The notes under the pieces are model-generated. The model was not told the DNA's origin. It saw nothing but the letters and a program-made list of their open reading frames with translations, and did not search any database. A stretch of DNA of 64,000 nucleotides from the NCBI GenBank assembly GCA_947497495.1, contig CANMGT010000001.1, positions 124,001 through 188,000 of the forward strand, in the 5' to 3' direction. Within the stretch, counting starts at the first letter, position 1. Each line of letters starts with the position of its first letter. The DNA comes from an uncultured Lentibacter sp. (GTDB lineage: Bacteria; Pseudomonadota; Alphaproteobacteria; Rhodobacterales; Rhodobacteraceae). A program made the translations under genes and the position numbers. This document shows, piece after piece, positions 18,982-28,009 of the stretch.

Positions 18982-20697
18982 ATGTTTGAACCCAACCTCA
19001 CGCCGATCCCCGAACTCTATGTATCCAATGAAAGCGCGCAAAAGCTAAAGTCCGAAGCCGCTGATCTTGTGAGCCACGATCTGACGCCGCGCCAAATATG
19101 TGATCTGGAGCTTTTGATGAACGGTGGGTTCAACCCGCTTAAAGGCTTTCTGAACGAGGAAGACTACAACGGCGTTGTCGAAAACATGCGCCTCGCCAAT
19201 GGCGCTCTCTGGCCGATGCCAATCAACCTTGATGTAAGCGAAAATTTCGCAGCCAAGCTCGAGTTGGGCCAAGACATCGCGCTCCGCGATCAAGAAGGCG
19301 TCATCCTAGCGACTATGACTGTGACCGACCGCTGGGAGCCAAACAAAGCCCGAGAAGCTGAGATGGTGTTTGGCGCCGATGACGACGCACATCCGGCCGT
19401 AAATTACCTTCACAATCAGGCTGGCAAAATCTACCTTGGCGGCCCGATAACAGGCATCCAGCAGCCCGTTCACTACGACTTTCGCGGCCGCCGCGACACG
19501 CCGAACGAGCTGCGCGCCTACTTCCGCAAACTGGGCTGGCGCCGCATCGTCGCGTTCCAAACGCGCAACCCACTGCACCGTGCGCACCAAGAACTGACAT
19601 TCCGAGCAGCTAAGGAAGCGCAAGCCAACCTGCTCATTCATCCTGTTGTCGGCATGACCAAACCAGGTGACGTTGACCACTTCACGCGCGTGCGCTGCTA
19701 TGAAGCCGTTCTCGACAAATATCCGGCATCGACAACATCAATGTCCTTGCTCAACCTCGCCATGCGCATGGCGGGCCCCCGTGAAGCTGTCTGGCACGGC
19801 CTTATCCGCGCCAACCATGGCTGCACACACTTTATCGTCGGCCGAGACCACGCTGGCCCCGGCAAAAACTCTGCCGGCGAAGATTTTTACGGCCCTTACG
19901 ACGCACAGGAGCTCTTCCGTGCTCACCAGGAAGAGATGAACATCGAAATGGTCGACTTCAAACACATGGTTTGGGTCGCCGAGCGTGCGCAATACGAGCC
20001 GATGGACGAGATCGAAGACAAAGATAATGTCACGATCCTCAACATTTCAGGCACGGAACTGCGCCGCCGTCTGGCTGAAGGTCTCGACATTCCTGAGTGG
20101 TTTTCTTTCCCTGAAGTTGTGACGGAATTGCGCAAAACACGCCCGCCTCGGTCAAAGCAGGGCTTTACAGTCTTCTTCACTGGTTTCTCCGGCTCAGGCA
20201 AATCAACCATCGCGAACGCTCTAATGGTTAAGCTCATGGAAATGGGCGGGCGCCCTGTGACGCTTCTGGATGGCGATATCGTCCGCAAGAACCTGTCCTC
20301 CGAACTTGGCTTCTCGAAAGAGCACCGTGACCTCAACATTCGCCGTATCGGCTATGTTGCCAGCGAGATCACCAAGAATGGCGGCATCGCTATCTGCGCG
20401 CCGATCGCACCCTACGCAACAACTCGCCGTGCAGTGCGCGAAGACGTCGAAGCTTTTGGTGCCTTCATCGAAATTCACGTCGCGACATCTATTGAAGAAT
20501 GTGAAAAGCGCGACCGTAAAGGCCTCTACAAGTTGGCTCGTGAAGGCAAGATCAAAGAGTTCACTGGCATCTCAGACCCTTATGATGTGCCAGCAAATCC
20601 TGAGCTTAGCGTAGAAACTGAAAACGTGGATGTCGATAACTGCGCCCACCAAGTTATCCTCAAGCTCGAAAGCATGGGCCTTATCGCAGCCAACTAA
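18982..20697 (+). CDS. Bifunctional sulfate adenylyltransferase / adenylylsulfate kinase
   Basis: Makes PAPS from sulfate in two steps: ATP sulfurylase forms APS, APS kinase phosphorylates it. 571 residues. The Sat part (to about 390) shows TRNPLHRAHQE and GRDHAGPGKNS; the CysC part starts with the P-loop GFSGSGKST near 400-408. This Sat-CysC order is common in Rhodobacterales and supplies PAPS for sulfate assimilation or sulfotransferases such as the one encoded at 40790-41536. GAGAGAGTAAC precedes the ATG and a strong terminator follows. Confidence 0.95.
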   Translation: MFEPNLTPIPELYVSNESAQKLKSEAADLVSHDLTPRQICDLELLMNGGFNPLKGFLNEEDYNGVVENMRLANGALWPMPINLDVSENFAAKLELGQDIALRDQEGVILATMTVTDRWEPNKAREAEMVFGADDDAHPAVNYLHNQAGKIYLGGPITGIQQPVHYDFRGRRDTPNELRAYFRKLGWRRIVAFQTRNPLHRAHQELTFRAAKEAQANLLIHPVVGMTKPGDVDHFTRVRCYEAVLDKYPASTTSMSLLNLAMRMAGPREAVWHGLIRANHGCTHFIVGRDHAGPGKNSAGEDFYGPYDAQELFRAHQEEMNIEMVDFKHMVWVAERAQYEPMDEIEDKDNVTILNISGTELRRRLAEGLDIPEWFSFPEVVTELRKTRPPRSKQGFTVFFTGFSGSGKSTIANALMVKLMEMGGRPVTLLDGDIVRKNLSSELGFSKEHRDLNIRRIGYVASEITKNGGIAICAPIAPYATTRRAVREDVEAFGAFIEIHVATSIEECEKRDRKGLYKLAREGKIKEFTGISDPYDVPANPELSVETENVDVDNCAHQVILKLESMGLIAAN

Positions 20698-20718
20698 GCC
20701 GCTAAGGTTAAAAGCTCC

Positions 20719-20756
20719 AAAACACCGCCGAAGGCCAATTCGGCGGTGTTTTCTAT
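20719..20756 (+). terminator. Rho-independent terminator after sat-cysC
   Basis: Perfect 14-base arms (AAAACACCGCCGAA at 20719-20732 and its complement at 20739-20752) with a six-base loop. The T-rich end (TTTTCTATT) follows directly. It lies 21 bases after the stop codon. Confidence 0.9.
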
Positions 20757-20790
20757 TCTGGCATAGTGCGCGCCTTGCTATATCAGTTAC

Positions 20791-21471
20791 ATGCTCACCG
20801 TTTCGCTCACGTCTATTCCACCTCGCTTCCCAGGGCTCGGGCAATGCCTTGAGGGCCTTCTAGCTCAAAACAGCGTTAGCCGTGTCGTTTTGAGCTTGCC
20901 CCACAGCTACACGCGCTTTCCAGACAGTTTCACTGTTCCAAAACTCCCCGATGGAGTGCAACTTTTGCGCTGCGACGACGTCGGCCCAGCGTGCAAAATA
21001 CTCCCTCTTGCCAGCCAGTCCGAGGCAAACGCCCCAATCCTATACTGCGATGATGACTGGGACTACGCAGAAGGATGGGCTAAGGGCTTCCTGACGGCCC
21101 ATCATGCACATCCGAACAAGGCGATCGCTGCCAGCAGTTTTTCGGCGGCACGGATAGGCGCATCAAGGCAGTCAGGCGTTGTCGCACAGGGCTTTGCCGG
21201 AGTCCTTGTTACGCCGCAGATGTTTCCGGCTCCGGCCTATGATATTCCAGCCAGTTTTAGTGATGTTGATGATATTTGGCTATCTGGAATGCTTGCCCTG
21301 AACAGCATCGAGATCAAGACAGTGTCACACTTGCGCAAGCATGCATCCCCGTCTCGCAACGAGGCCATGCCTCTCCAAACCGGGCCGTCGCGCGCGATAA
21401 AAAACAGGGATTGCGTTATATACATGCGCGGCCGCTTCGGTATATGGCCCGAACAATCCAATGGCGCTTGA
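20791..21471 (+). CDS. Glycosyltransferase-like protein of unknown specificity
   Basis: A 226-residue protein I cannot assign firmly. The start MLTVSLTSIPPRF, then SVSRVVLSLP and YCDDDWDYAEGW near 83-94, resemble a small GT-A glycosyltransferase with a DXD-like acidic motif; the later DVDDIWLSGML block (near 158-168) also fits such enzymes. It has no signal peptide or membrane segment, and no clear ribosome site precedes the ATG. It follows the sat-cysC terminator and is followed by a peptidase pseudogene, so its neighbours give no clue. Confidence 0.55.
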   Translation: MLTVSLTSIPPRFPGLGQCLEGLLAQNSVSRVVLSLPHSYTRFPDSFTVPKLPDGVQLLRCDDVGPACKILPLASQSEANAPILYCDDDWDYAEGWAKGFLTAHHAHPNKAIAASSFSAARIGASRQSGVVAQGFAGVLVTPQMFPAPAYDIPASFSDVDDIWLSGMLALNSIEIKTVSHLRKHASPSRNEAMPLQTGPSRAIKNRDCVIYMRGRFGIWPEQSNGA

Positions 21472-21519
21472 GGCTCCCTTTGGTAACGGCCACAATCCAC
21501 AGCAACCAAGAAGCCGCCA

Positions 21520-22357
21520 TACTCAACTTCTCTCGCTTCCTTTTCGTGCCGTGCCTGTTGCCTACGTTAACCGCCTCCGAAGTCATTTGTGACAACAACC
21601 AAGGCTTCGTCGGCGTTGAGACACTGCATGACAACACATCCGTGACACTTTGGGCTAAAATCCGCCATGAACTGCTCCTCGTAACGATTTCGCTGACCTA
21701 TTCTTTGACGAACCTGCGCGCGACGGCTGGGGCGGAGGGGCTATTCGTTCTGCGCCGAGGTGAACGCACGAAACTGGCCACCCAATCTGCGCAGGAAAAT
21801 GGCCGACGGTTCTTTAATTATACGAACGAGTGGAACCGCGGAGATATCCGCGCGCGTCACGACGCAGGCTACTGCTATCGCCTACCCTAAGCTTTAGGAA
21901 AGGCGTTTAAACTCTCTCAAAGTTGCAATGGTTCAAGTACTCATCAAGCAAGTCAAAAGTGTGCTCAAGACTTTGTTATGCCGGCCGGCACGCCAATTCA
22001 TGCGGCTCAAGGGGGGCGCGTTGTTGCCGTAAGGAAGACTCTGACAAAGGCGGGCCTTCAGCTGCATATCAAAACGATGAAAACTACATTGTTGGCGAGT
22101 ATGATGACCGAATCTTAGGGCAGTATTTTCACCTGCAAGGAAACGGTTCGAGCGTGCACATCGCCCAAGCCGTACAAAGCGGTGATCTATTGGGTTAAGC
22201 TGGCAATATGGGCCAGCCAACCGGCCCGCAATTGCATTTCGATATCATCAAAGGAGCCTAGGGCATTGAAAGCGAAAGCCTGCATGTCCCGTTCCAGACC
22301 AAAGCCGGAAAACTGCGTTGCCCACGATTAAGCGCACGCCTCGTGGCTGTCAACTGA
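21520..22357 (+). pseudogene. Decayed M23 family metallopeptidase
   Basis: Remnant of an exported LytM/M23 endopeptidase. Frame 1 gives a degenerate signal segment, then CDNNQGF, LRATAGAEGLFVLRRGER and NRGDIRARHDAGYCYRLP before TAA at 21888-21890. The same frame continues with SCNGSSTHQASQKCAQDF and MPAGTPIHAAQGGRVVAV, the zinc-site region. A one-base shift near 22033 moves to KEDSDKGGPSAAY and GQYFHLQGNGS, then TAA at 22196-22198. After it come AGNMGQPTGPQLHFDIIKGA, TAG, and PFQTKAGKL to TGA at 22355-22357. Both TAA codons stand where Tyr is usual, and the HxH motif reads QLH. No start codon is clear. Confidence 0.85.
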
Positions 22358-22363
22358 CTGCAG

Positions 22364-22591
22364 CTAGTGAACCGCCACAGGCAAAAGCTCGTTCTGGCGA
22401 GCCAACGTAAACGCTAGGCTGCGACTTTTCACCAAAGCCAAACGCTCACCGCTTGCATCATGCACAGCATAGAGTGTTTGTGCGCCCAGAGCCTGCTCAC
22501 GCACATCGTCAGGTAAGTCTTTCACAGCAACAGCGCGCACATAGACAATCGGCTGACCGCCTCTGGTCTCTAAGTTATATGGCGTATTCAT
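22364..22591 (-). CDS. DUF1150 family protein
   Basis: A 75-residue soluble protein of the DUF1150 family, unknown in function but regularly found next to small heat-shock protein genes in alphaproteobacteria. VYVRAVAVKDLPDDV and LYAVHDASGERLALV are the recognisable segments. It follows hsp20 by three bases, so it is surely on the same heat-inducible transcript and may assist the same chaperone function. That role is inference from context. Confidence 0.85.
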   Translation of the reverse strand: MNTPYNLETRGGQPIVYVRAVAVKDLPDDVREQALGAQTLYAVHDASGERLALVKSRSLAFTLARQNELLPVAVH

Positions 22592-22594
22592 AGC

Positions 22595-23008
22595 TCACCC
22601 TTTCCTGATTTTTACTGTTTGAACAACTGTTTCGGGCTCAGCGCGCGTAAGGTCGACATGTAGCAAGCCGTTTTCCATGATCGCCTCTCCAACCTCGACA
22701 CCATCAGCCAACACGAAGGAGCGTTGAAACTGCCGCGCCGCTATCCCGCGATGCAGGAAGACACGGCCCTCGGCCTCATCGCCCTGGCGGCCACGAATAA
22801 CCAATTGCTTGTCTTCCACGGTGATCGCCAAGTCATCCTCGGCAAAGCCAGCGACGGCTAATGTGATGCGGTAAGACCGTTGAGAAGTCTGCTCAATGTT
22901 GAAAGGTGGGTAACCTTCATTGCCTGACTTGGCATTTCGTTCAAGCAAGCGTTCCAGCTGCTCAAAACCCAACAGATAGGGGTGTGACCCCAAAGTAAGT
23001 TTGCTCAT
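22595..23008 (-). CDS. Small heat-shock protein, Hsp20/alpha-crystallin family
   Basis: ATP-independent holdase that binds unfolding proteins. 137 residues with a central alpha-crystallin domain: YRITLAVAGFAEDDLAITVEDKQLVI opens it (only part cited: AVAGFAEDDLAI, about 53-64), then REFQRSF-like segment AARQFQRSFVLADGV near 89-103 and GLLHVDL. The C-terminal tail lacks an obvious I-x-I motif but ends VVQTVKIRKG. The gene is cotranscribed with the DUF1150 gene and has a likely RpoH promoter. Confidence 0.92.
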   Translation of the reverse strand: MSKLTLGSHPYLLGFEQLERLLERNAKSGNEGYPPFNIEQTSQRSYRITLAVAGFAEDDLAITVEDKQLVIRGRQGDEAEGRVFLHRGIAARQFQRSFVLADGVEVGEAIMENGLLHVDLTRAEPETVVQTVKIRKG

Positions 23009-23087
23009 GACACGCCCTTTTGTGTAAGCGACAGTGTTTCAAAACCGTGTTTCGGCCCGGCCCCATTCTTGGCAACCGTTGAACATA

Positions 23088-23116
23088 ATATGGGAAAGCT
23101 TGCCCAAGCGTGCAAG
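23088..23116 (-). promoter_or_regulatory. Likely heat-shock (RpoH) promoter of hsp20
   Basis: On the minus strand CTTGCAC (23116-23110) and CCCATAT (23094-23088) are separated by 15 bases, close to the sigma-32 consensus CTTGAAA / CCCATNT. The start of hsp20 is about 80 bases further on. The match is by eye. Confidence 0.6.
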
Positions 23117-23178
23117 AGCTTTGCTAAAATGCGGTTTTTCAGTATCTTACAAGCATTAGATGAACGGAATCAGGCCTC

Positions 23179-23403
23179 ATGAACGCTTCCAGCAGTATCT
23201 CCATGAAAACAGAAGACGTGCTGCGTGTTGAACTTGAAGTCTTTCGCTGCGAGCATCGTGACCTTGATGAAGCCATTCATGCGCTTATGGAGAAGGGAAC
23301 CGCCGACCAGCTCACCGTCAAGCGCCTGAAAAAGCAAAAACTTCTGCTAAAAGACAGGATCGCTCAAATCGAAGACCGTTTGACACCTGACATCATTGCC
23401 TAG
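23179..23403 (+). CDS. YdcH/DUF465 family protein
   Basis: A 74-residue, highly charged helical protein of the YdcH (DUF465) family with no known function. The core HRDLDEAIHALMEKG...LTVKRLKKQKLLLKDRI is the family pattern and would form a helical hairpin. The frame could also start at ATG 23203; neither start has a strong ribosome site. It lies 48 bases upstream of purE, in the same direction. Confidence 0.85.
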   Translation: MNASSSISMKTEDVLRVELEVFRCEHRDLDEAIHALMEKGTADQLTVKRLKKQKLLLKDRIAQIEDRLTPDIIA

Positions 23404-23451
23404 GAGACAGATTTGCCTATAGTGCGGCTCTTATCAGACGCGGAGGCAAAT

Positions 23452-23937
23452 ATGAGCGTGACAGTCGGGATCATAATGGGCAGCCAGTCAGACTGGCCAA
23501 CAATGAAAGCTGCGGCAGACATCCTAGACGAATTGGGCGTCGCCTACGAAGCCAAAATCGTATCAGCACACCGCACACCTGACAGGCTTTGGGACTACGG
23601 CAAAACCGCCGCCGAACGTGGCTTGCAAGTTATAATCGCGGGCGCGGGTGGTGCCGCTCATTTGCCAGGTATGATGGCTTCAAAAACCCGCGTACCCGTT
23701 GTGGGTGTTCCCGTGCAAACCAAGGCACTCTCAGGCGTTGATAGCCTCTACTCGATTGTTCAAATGCCCAAGGGCTATCCTGTTGCCACTATGGCTATCG
23801 GGGCAGCGGGTGCCGCAAACGCTGGCCTGATGGCCGCCGGCATCCTTGCCCTGCAAGACGCCGATCTGGCCGAGCGCCTCGACGCTTGGCGTGAAACTCT
23901 TTCAGCTTCTATCCCTGAGGAACCAATCGATGTCTGA
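23452..23937 (+). CDS. purE: 5-(carboxyamino)imidazole ribonucleotide mutase
   Basis: Converts N5-CAIR to CAIR in purine synthesis. 161 residues from ATG 23452, which has a GGAGG site six bases upstream; a TTG at 23413 in frame is not needed. GSQSDWPTM (near 9-17) and SAHRTPDRL (near 42-50) mark the class I active site, and the glycine-rich [11 protein letters not shown] loop follows. Its stop overlaps the purK start by eight bases. Confidence 0.95.
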   Translation: MSVTVGIIMGSQSDWPTMKAAADILDELGVAYEAKIVSAHRTPDRLWDYGKTAAERGLQVIIAGAGGAAHLPGMMASKTRVPVVGVPVQTKALSGVDSLYSIVQMPKGYPVATMAIGAAGAANAGLMAAGILALQDADLAERLDAWRETLSASIPEEPIDV

Positions 23938-24997
23938 AGCTCTGGCACAAGGCGCAACAATTGGCATTCTAGGAGGCGGGCAACTGGGGCGCATGCTTTC
24001 TGTGGCGGCTTCGCGCCTTGGCTATAAAACCTGCATTTTCGAGCCAGGCGGCGACTGCCCTGCCAGCCATGTCGCCAACTGCCATCTGCAGGCAAACTAT
24101 GACAATGCTGAAGCGCTCGCAAAGTTTGCCGCCAGCGTTGACGTCATTACATACGAGTTTGAAAACATTCCCACCTCGGCCCTAGACGTGCTTGAGGCCC
24201 TGCGCCCGATCCGCCCGGGCCGGGAAGCCCTGCGCGTCAGCCAAGATCGCCTCATCGAAAAAGACTTTCTTGCCAAACTTGGCCTCAAAATCGCGCCCTA
24301 TGCTGCTGTCAATTCGGAAGCTGGTCTGCGCAACGCAGTTGAAACGATCGGCACGCCTGCCATCTTGAAAACCTGCCGTTTTGGCTATGATGGCAAAGGG
24401 CAAGCGCGGATAGATAGTGCTGAGGACATCAGTGAAGCTTGGGCCTCAATGGGAGATGCTCCCTGTGTGCTAGAGGGTTTTGTCAGCTTTACCAAGGAGA
24501 TTTCGATCATCGCCGCGCGCGGGCTTTCGGGGGAAGTATCCTGCTTTGATCCGGGTGAGAACGTGCACAAAGGCGGCATCCTGTACACAACAACAGTGCC
24601 CGCCCAAATCAGCGCTGCACAACGCACCGATGCAGTGTTGCTCGCCGCACGTATACTCAATGAGTTAGACTATGTCGGTGTCTTGGGGGTTGAGCTTTTC
24701 GTAACACCCCAAGGGCTGATCGTAAACGAAATCGCCCCGCGTGTGCACAACTCGGGCCACTGGACACAGGCAGGATGTACTGTTGACCAGTTTGAACAGC
24801 ACATTCGCGCGATCTCTGGCTGGCCACTGGGCGACGGCGCTCGCTATGCGGACGTCGTGATGGAAAACCTCATTGGTGACGACATGAGCCGCGTTCCCAC
24901 TCTTGCCAAAGAAGCGAAAACACAGCTTCATCTCTATGGCAAAGCTGAAGTTAAGACAGGCCGCAAGATGGGGCATATTAACCGGATCACCGACTAG
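23930..24997 (+). CDS. purK: 5-(carboxyamino)imidazole ribonucleotide synthase
   Basis: ATP-grasp enzyme forming N5-CAIR from AIR, ATP and bicarbonate, the step before PurE. About 355 residues from ATG 23930, with GAGGAACC upstream. [12 protein letters not shown] near 13-24 starts the N-terminal domain; the central ATP-grasp domain holds [12 protein letters not shown], and [14 protein letters not shown] near 265-278 is the C-terminal signature. The eight-base overlap with purE implies coupled translation. Confidence 0.95.
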   Translation: MSEALAQGATIGILGGGQLGRMLSVAASRLGYKTCIFEPGGDCPASHVANCHLQANYDNAEALAKFAASVDVITYEFENIPTSALDVLEALRPIRPGREALRVSQDRLIEKDFLAKLGLKIAPYAAVNSEAGLRNAVETIGTPAILKTCRFGYDGKGQARIDSAEDISEAWASMGDAPCVLEGFVSFTKEISIIAARGLSGEVSCFDPGENVHKGGILYTTTVPAQISAAQRTDAVLLAARILNELDYVGVLGVELFVTPQGLIVNEIAPRVHNSGHWTQAGCTVDQFEQHIRAISGWPLGDGARYADVVMENLIGDDMSRVPTLAKEAKTQLHLYGKAEVKTGRKMGHINRITD

Positions 24998-25000
24998 GAC

Positions 25001-27067
25001 TCACTTGCGTTTGGGAGCCGATCCTCCACCTTTAGGCGTGCCTGTCGCAGCGGCCCGGCGGGCTTTGTTTTTCTTCGAATTCGGCTTGCCCGTTGCAGGA
25101 GCGGCACCTTTGGCACCCGCATTTTTCCAACGCGGCTTTGCCCCGTCCTTACCAGCTCCCTCACCGCCACGGGCGGGTTTTCCACTAGGTTTACCGCGCG
25201 ACTTTGCGTCGGGGCGTTCAAAACGCTCACTCGGATTGCTGGCTGAACGTTTAAGCGGAGAGACAACACCTTCCGGCCGGGTTTCCTCAGGGCGCTTTGG
25301 CTTCTCAAATTTGGGCTTGTCGCCTTTCGGCTTGTCGTACTTGGGCTTGTCGTAACTTGGCTTATCACCGCGTGGTTTGTCGTAGCTTGGCTTCTCACCA
25401 CGTGGCTTGTCATAGCTCGGCTTGCCCCCGCGCGGCTTGCCGCCAGAACCCTTTTCAAAACGTGGCTTTGGCTTGAAGGCTGGCTTAGGCAACTTCGCGA
25501 GGTCTGGAGCCTTGTCGAGCTGAACAAGCGTGTTCCCTTCGATGTTGTTCCCAGCCGCCGCAGCAAAAGCGGCCGCGCTTTCTTTTTTGATTTCAAAAAA
25601 GCCCTCGTCCGCACCAATGCGGATCGCACCAATTTCGTCTTTGGTGATTCCACCAGCTTCACAAATCGCGGGCAGCAAGCGGCGTGGCTCGGCTCCGGCA
25701 TTGTTGCCACCGGCAACCGAGAACCAGACGGTCGGGCCAAAGGCTTCGCGTGGTTTGGGCGCGGCACCTGCACCTGAGGCCGACAGTTCTTCAGGAGACG
25801 AATGCTGCGTACGATACAAGCGCAAATATGCAGCGGCCAGCTGTTGAGGGCTGAAAGTTTCGGCAAGGCTGTTAACTGCGCTAGTTTCGGAAGCTGCAAC
25901 TTCTTCATGCCACGCAGGGTCAGCAAGCATGCGCTCGCTGTCACGTGCGCGGACCGCATCGGCTGAGGGGGCTTCGCTCCATGTTGCCTTGAGCTTAGCC
26001 ATTTGCAATAGGCGTTCGGCCTTCCGGCGAGCCTTTGGAGGCACGATCAACGCGCTCGCGCCTTTGCGGCCAGCGCGGCCAGTGCGGCCCGAGCGGTGCA
26101 AGAGTGTCTCGTGATTGTTGGGCAGTTCCGCGTGCACAACCAGATCAAGATTCGGCAAGTCGATGCCGCGTGCAGCGACGTCCGTCGCAACGCAAACCCT
26201 TGCACGACCATCCCGCATCGCCTGCAAAGCATGCGTGCGCTCACTCTGGCTTAGTTCACCAGACAGCGCCACAACCGCAAAGCCGCGATTGGATAAGCGT
26301 GTTGTCAGCCGGTTGACCATCGCGCGGGTATTGCCGAAGACGATAGCGTTCGGAGCCTCATGAAAGCGCAGGACGTTGATGATTGCATTCTCTGCATCAC
26401 GTGGTGAAACGTTCAACGCATGATACTCAATGTCAGCGTGTTGCGATGTTTCCGCGACAGTTTCAACACGCACAGCATCCGTTTGATAGCTCTTGGCAAG
26501 TTTGGCGATCGCGGCAGGAACCGTTGCAGAGAACAACAATGTCTGGCGCGTTTCGGGCGCTTCAGAGAGAATAAACTCAAGATCTTCCCGAAAGCCCAGA
26601 TCAAGCATTTCATCCGCCTCATCCAGGACTACGGCCTTAATGTTTGAAAGGTTTATCGAGCCGCGCATGATGTGGTCGCGCAACCGGCCAGGCGTGGCGA
26701 CAACCATATGCGCACCGCGATCAAGCGCGCGGCGCTCGTCGCGCATGTCCATTCCGCCAACAGTCGAAGCGATGGTTGCTCCTGCTTTTCCGTAAAGCCA
26801 GATAAACTCGCGTTTTACCTGCAAAGCAAGCTCGCGAGTCGGCGCAATCACCAAAGCCAACGGAGCACCGGCAGTGCCGAAGGCCTCCTCGTCTCCCAAA
26901 ACCGACGCGGCAATGGCAAGCCCGAAACCAACCGTTTTCCCAGATCCTGTCTGCGCTGAAACCAGCATATCCGTGCCCATCAGGTCAGGGGCCGAAACAG
27001 CTTCTTGAACAGGTGTCAGTTTGTCATATCCGCGCTCTTGGAGTGCGTCTGCTAAGGCTTTTTTCAC
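25001..27067 (-). CDS. DEAD-box RNA helicase with repetitive basic tail
   Basis: 688-residue ATP-dependent RNA helicase of the DeaD/CsdA type. Q motif near 17-22, Walker A SAQTGSGKT near 37-45, DEAD near 150, SAT near 180, HRSGRTGRAGRKG near 320. A DbpA-like RNA-binding domain (WFSVAGG, IGAIRIGADEGFFEI) spans about 440-515. The last 150 residues are Lys/Pro/Gly-rich and contain tandem nine-residue units like KPSYDKPRG. Probably acts in ribosome assembly or mRNA turnover in the cold. It converges on purK with three bases between the stops. Confidence 0.93.
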   Translation of the reverse strand: MKKALADALQERGYDKLTPVQEAVSAPDLMGTDMLVSAQTGSGKTVGFGLAIAASVLGDEEAFGTAGAPLALVIAPTRELALQVKREFIWLYGKAGATIASTVGGMDMRDERRALDRGAHMVVATPGRLRDHIMRGSINLSNIKAVVLDEADEMLDLGFREDLEFILSEAPETRQTLLFSATVPAAIAKLAKSYQTDAVRVETVAETSQHADIEYHALNVSPRDAENAIINVLRFHEAPNAIVFGNTRAMVNRLTTRLSNRGFAVVALSGELSQSERTHALQAMRDGRARVCVATDVAARGIDLPNLDLVVHAELPNNHETLLHRSGRTGRAGRKGASALIVPPKARRKAERLLQMAKLKATWSEAPSADAVRARDSERMLADPAWHEEVAASETSAVNSLAETFSPQQLAAAYLRLYRTQHSSPEELSASGAGAAPKPREAFGPTVWFSVAGGNNAGAEPRRLLPAICEAGGITKDEIGAIRIGADEGFFEIKKESAAAFAAAAGNNIEGNTLVQLDKAPDLAKLPKPAFKPKPRFEKGSGGKPRGGKPSYDKPRGEKPSYDKPRGDKPSYDKPKYDKPKGDKPKFEKPKRPEETRPEGVVSPLKRSASNPSERFERPDAKSRGKPSGKPARGGEGAGKDGAKPRWKNAGAKGAAPATGKPNSKKNKARRAAATGTPKGGGSAPKRK
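25312..25440 (-). repeat. Tandem nine-codon repeat inside the helicase gene
   Basis: About five imperfect copies of a 27-base unit encoding KPSYDKPRG or close variants (KPKYDKPKG, KPKFEKPK). The DNA copies are similar enough to slip, so copy number may differ between strains. Confidence 0.75.
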
Positions 27068-27148
27068 GGAGGTATCTGCTTTTCAGGATAAAGGTTCGGA
27101 CAAGTGCCCGCGTTTAGAGGGTTTGGCCGCACTTGTATAGAGGCAAAG

Positions 27149-27178
27149 AAAAAAGGGCCGGTGCGACACACCAGCCCT
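27149..27178 (-). terminator. Rho-independent terminator of the aap operon
   Basis: Ten-base arms at 27154-27163 and 27069-27178 region (27169-27178), one wobble pair, followed on the minus strand by six T. It lies 25 bases after the aapP stop. Confidence 0.85.
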
Positions 27179-27202
27179 CTTTCTTGGTCGTAGTCGCGTG
27201 AC

Positions 27203-27994
27203 CTAGTGCCCGAGAATCTGACTCAGGAAAAGTTTAGTGCGCTCAGATTGCGGATTATTGAAGAACTCTTCAGGTTCGTTCTGCTCAACAATTTGGCCCG
27301 CATCCATAAAGATAACGCGGTTCGCAACTTGGCGGGCAAAGCCCATCTCGTGCGTCACGCAGAGCATTGTCATACCTTCTTCGGCAAGCTCGATCATAGT
27401 ATCAAGAACTTCTTTGATCATCTCTGGGTCTAGCGCCGAGGTTGGTTCATCAAACAACATGATCCGCGGCTGCATGCAAAGCGAGCGGGCAATCGCCACT
27501 CGCTGTTGCTGACCACCTGAAAGCTGACCAGGGAACTTGTCAGCCTGCTCGGGGATCTTGACCTTCTCAAGATAGTGCATCGCAATTTCTTCAGCTTCCT
27601 TACGCGGTGTTTTGCGCACCCAGATCGGAGCCAGCGTCAGGTTGTCGAGAATTGACAGATGCGGGAAGAGGTTGAAGTGCTGGAACACCATCCCCACTTC
27701 GCGACGAATTTTGTCAATGTTCTTGAGATCATTTGACAGCTCTGTTCCATCAACGACGATCTTACCCTGCTGGTGTTCTTCCAGCGCATTAAGGCAACGA
27801 ATGAGCGTCGATTTGCCCGACCCCGAAGGCCCGGCAATAACGATCCGTTCGCCTTGGTTTACGGTCAGGTTGATGTCACGCAGCACGTGAAACGCACCAT
27901 ACCATTTGTTCATACCAGTGATTTCGATAGCGACTTCGTCGCTCACTTGCATTTTCGAACGGTCGACATCGCGGTCTGTAGCAAGTTCGGACAT
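27203..27994 (-). CDS. aapP: General L-amino acid ABC transporter, ATPase
   Basis: ATPase subunit of a broad L-amino-acid importer on the cytosolic face of the membrane. 263 residues: Walker [10 protein letters not shown], signature [15 protein letters not shown], Walker [13 protein letters not shown], and the family-typical [14 protein letters not shown]. About 20 residues precede the usual start ([16 protein letters not shown] segment). It ends the operon aapJ-aapQ-aapM-aapP and lies 15 bases downstream of aapM. Confidence 0.94.
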   Translation of the reverse strand: MSELATDRDVDRSKMQVSDEVAIEITGMNKWYGAFHVLRDINLTVNQGERIVIAGPSGSGKSTLIRCLNALEEHQQGKIVVDGTELSNDLKNIDKIRREVGMVFQHFNLFPHLSILDNLTLAPIWVRKTPRKEAEEIAMHYLEKVKIPEQADKFPGQLSGGQQQRVAIARSLCMQPRIMLFDEPTSALDPEMIKEVLDTMIELAEEGMTMLCVTHEMGFARQVANRVIFMDAGQIVEQNEPEEFFNNPQSERTKLFLSQILGH

Positions 27995-28009
27995 TAGCAG
28001 AACTCCTTT

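Noticed and set aside
24994..25959. 321-codon minus-strand frame rich in Ser/Arg/Thr
   Set aside because: It is the alternative frame of the repetitive helicase tail; the helicase frame has all motifs, and this one has no family match.
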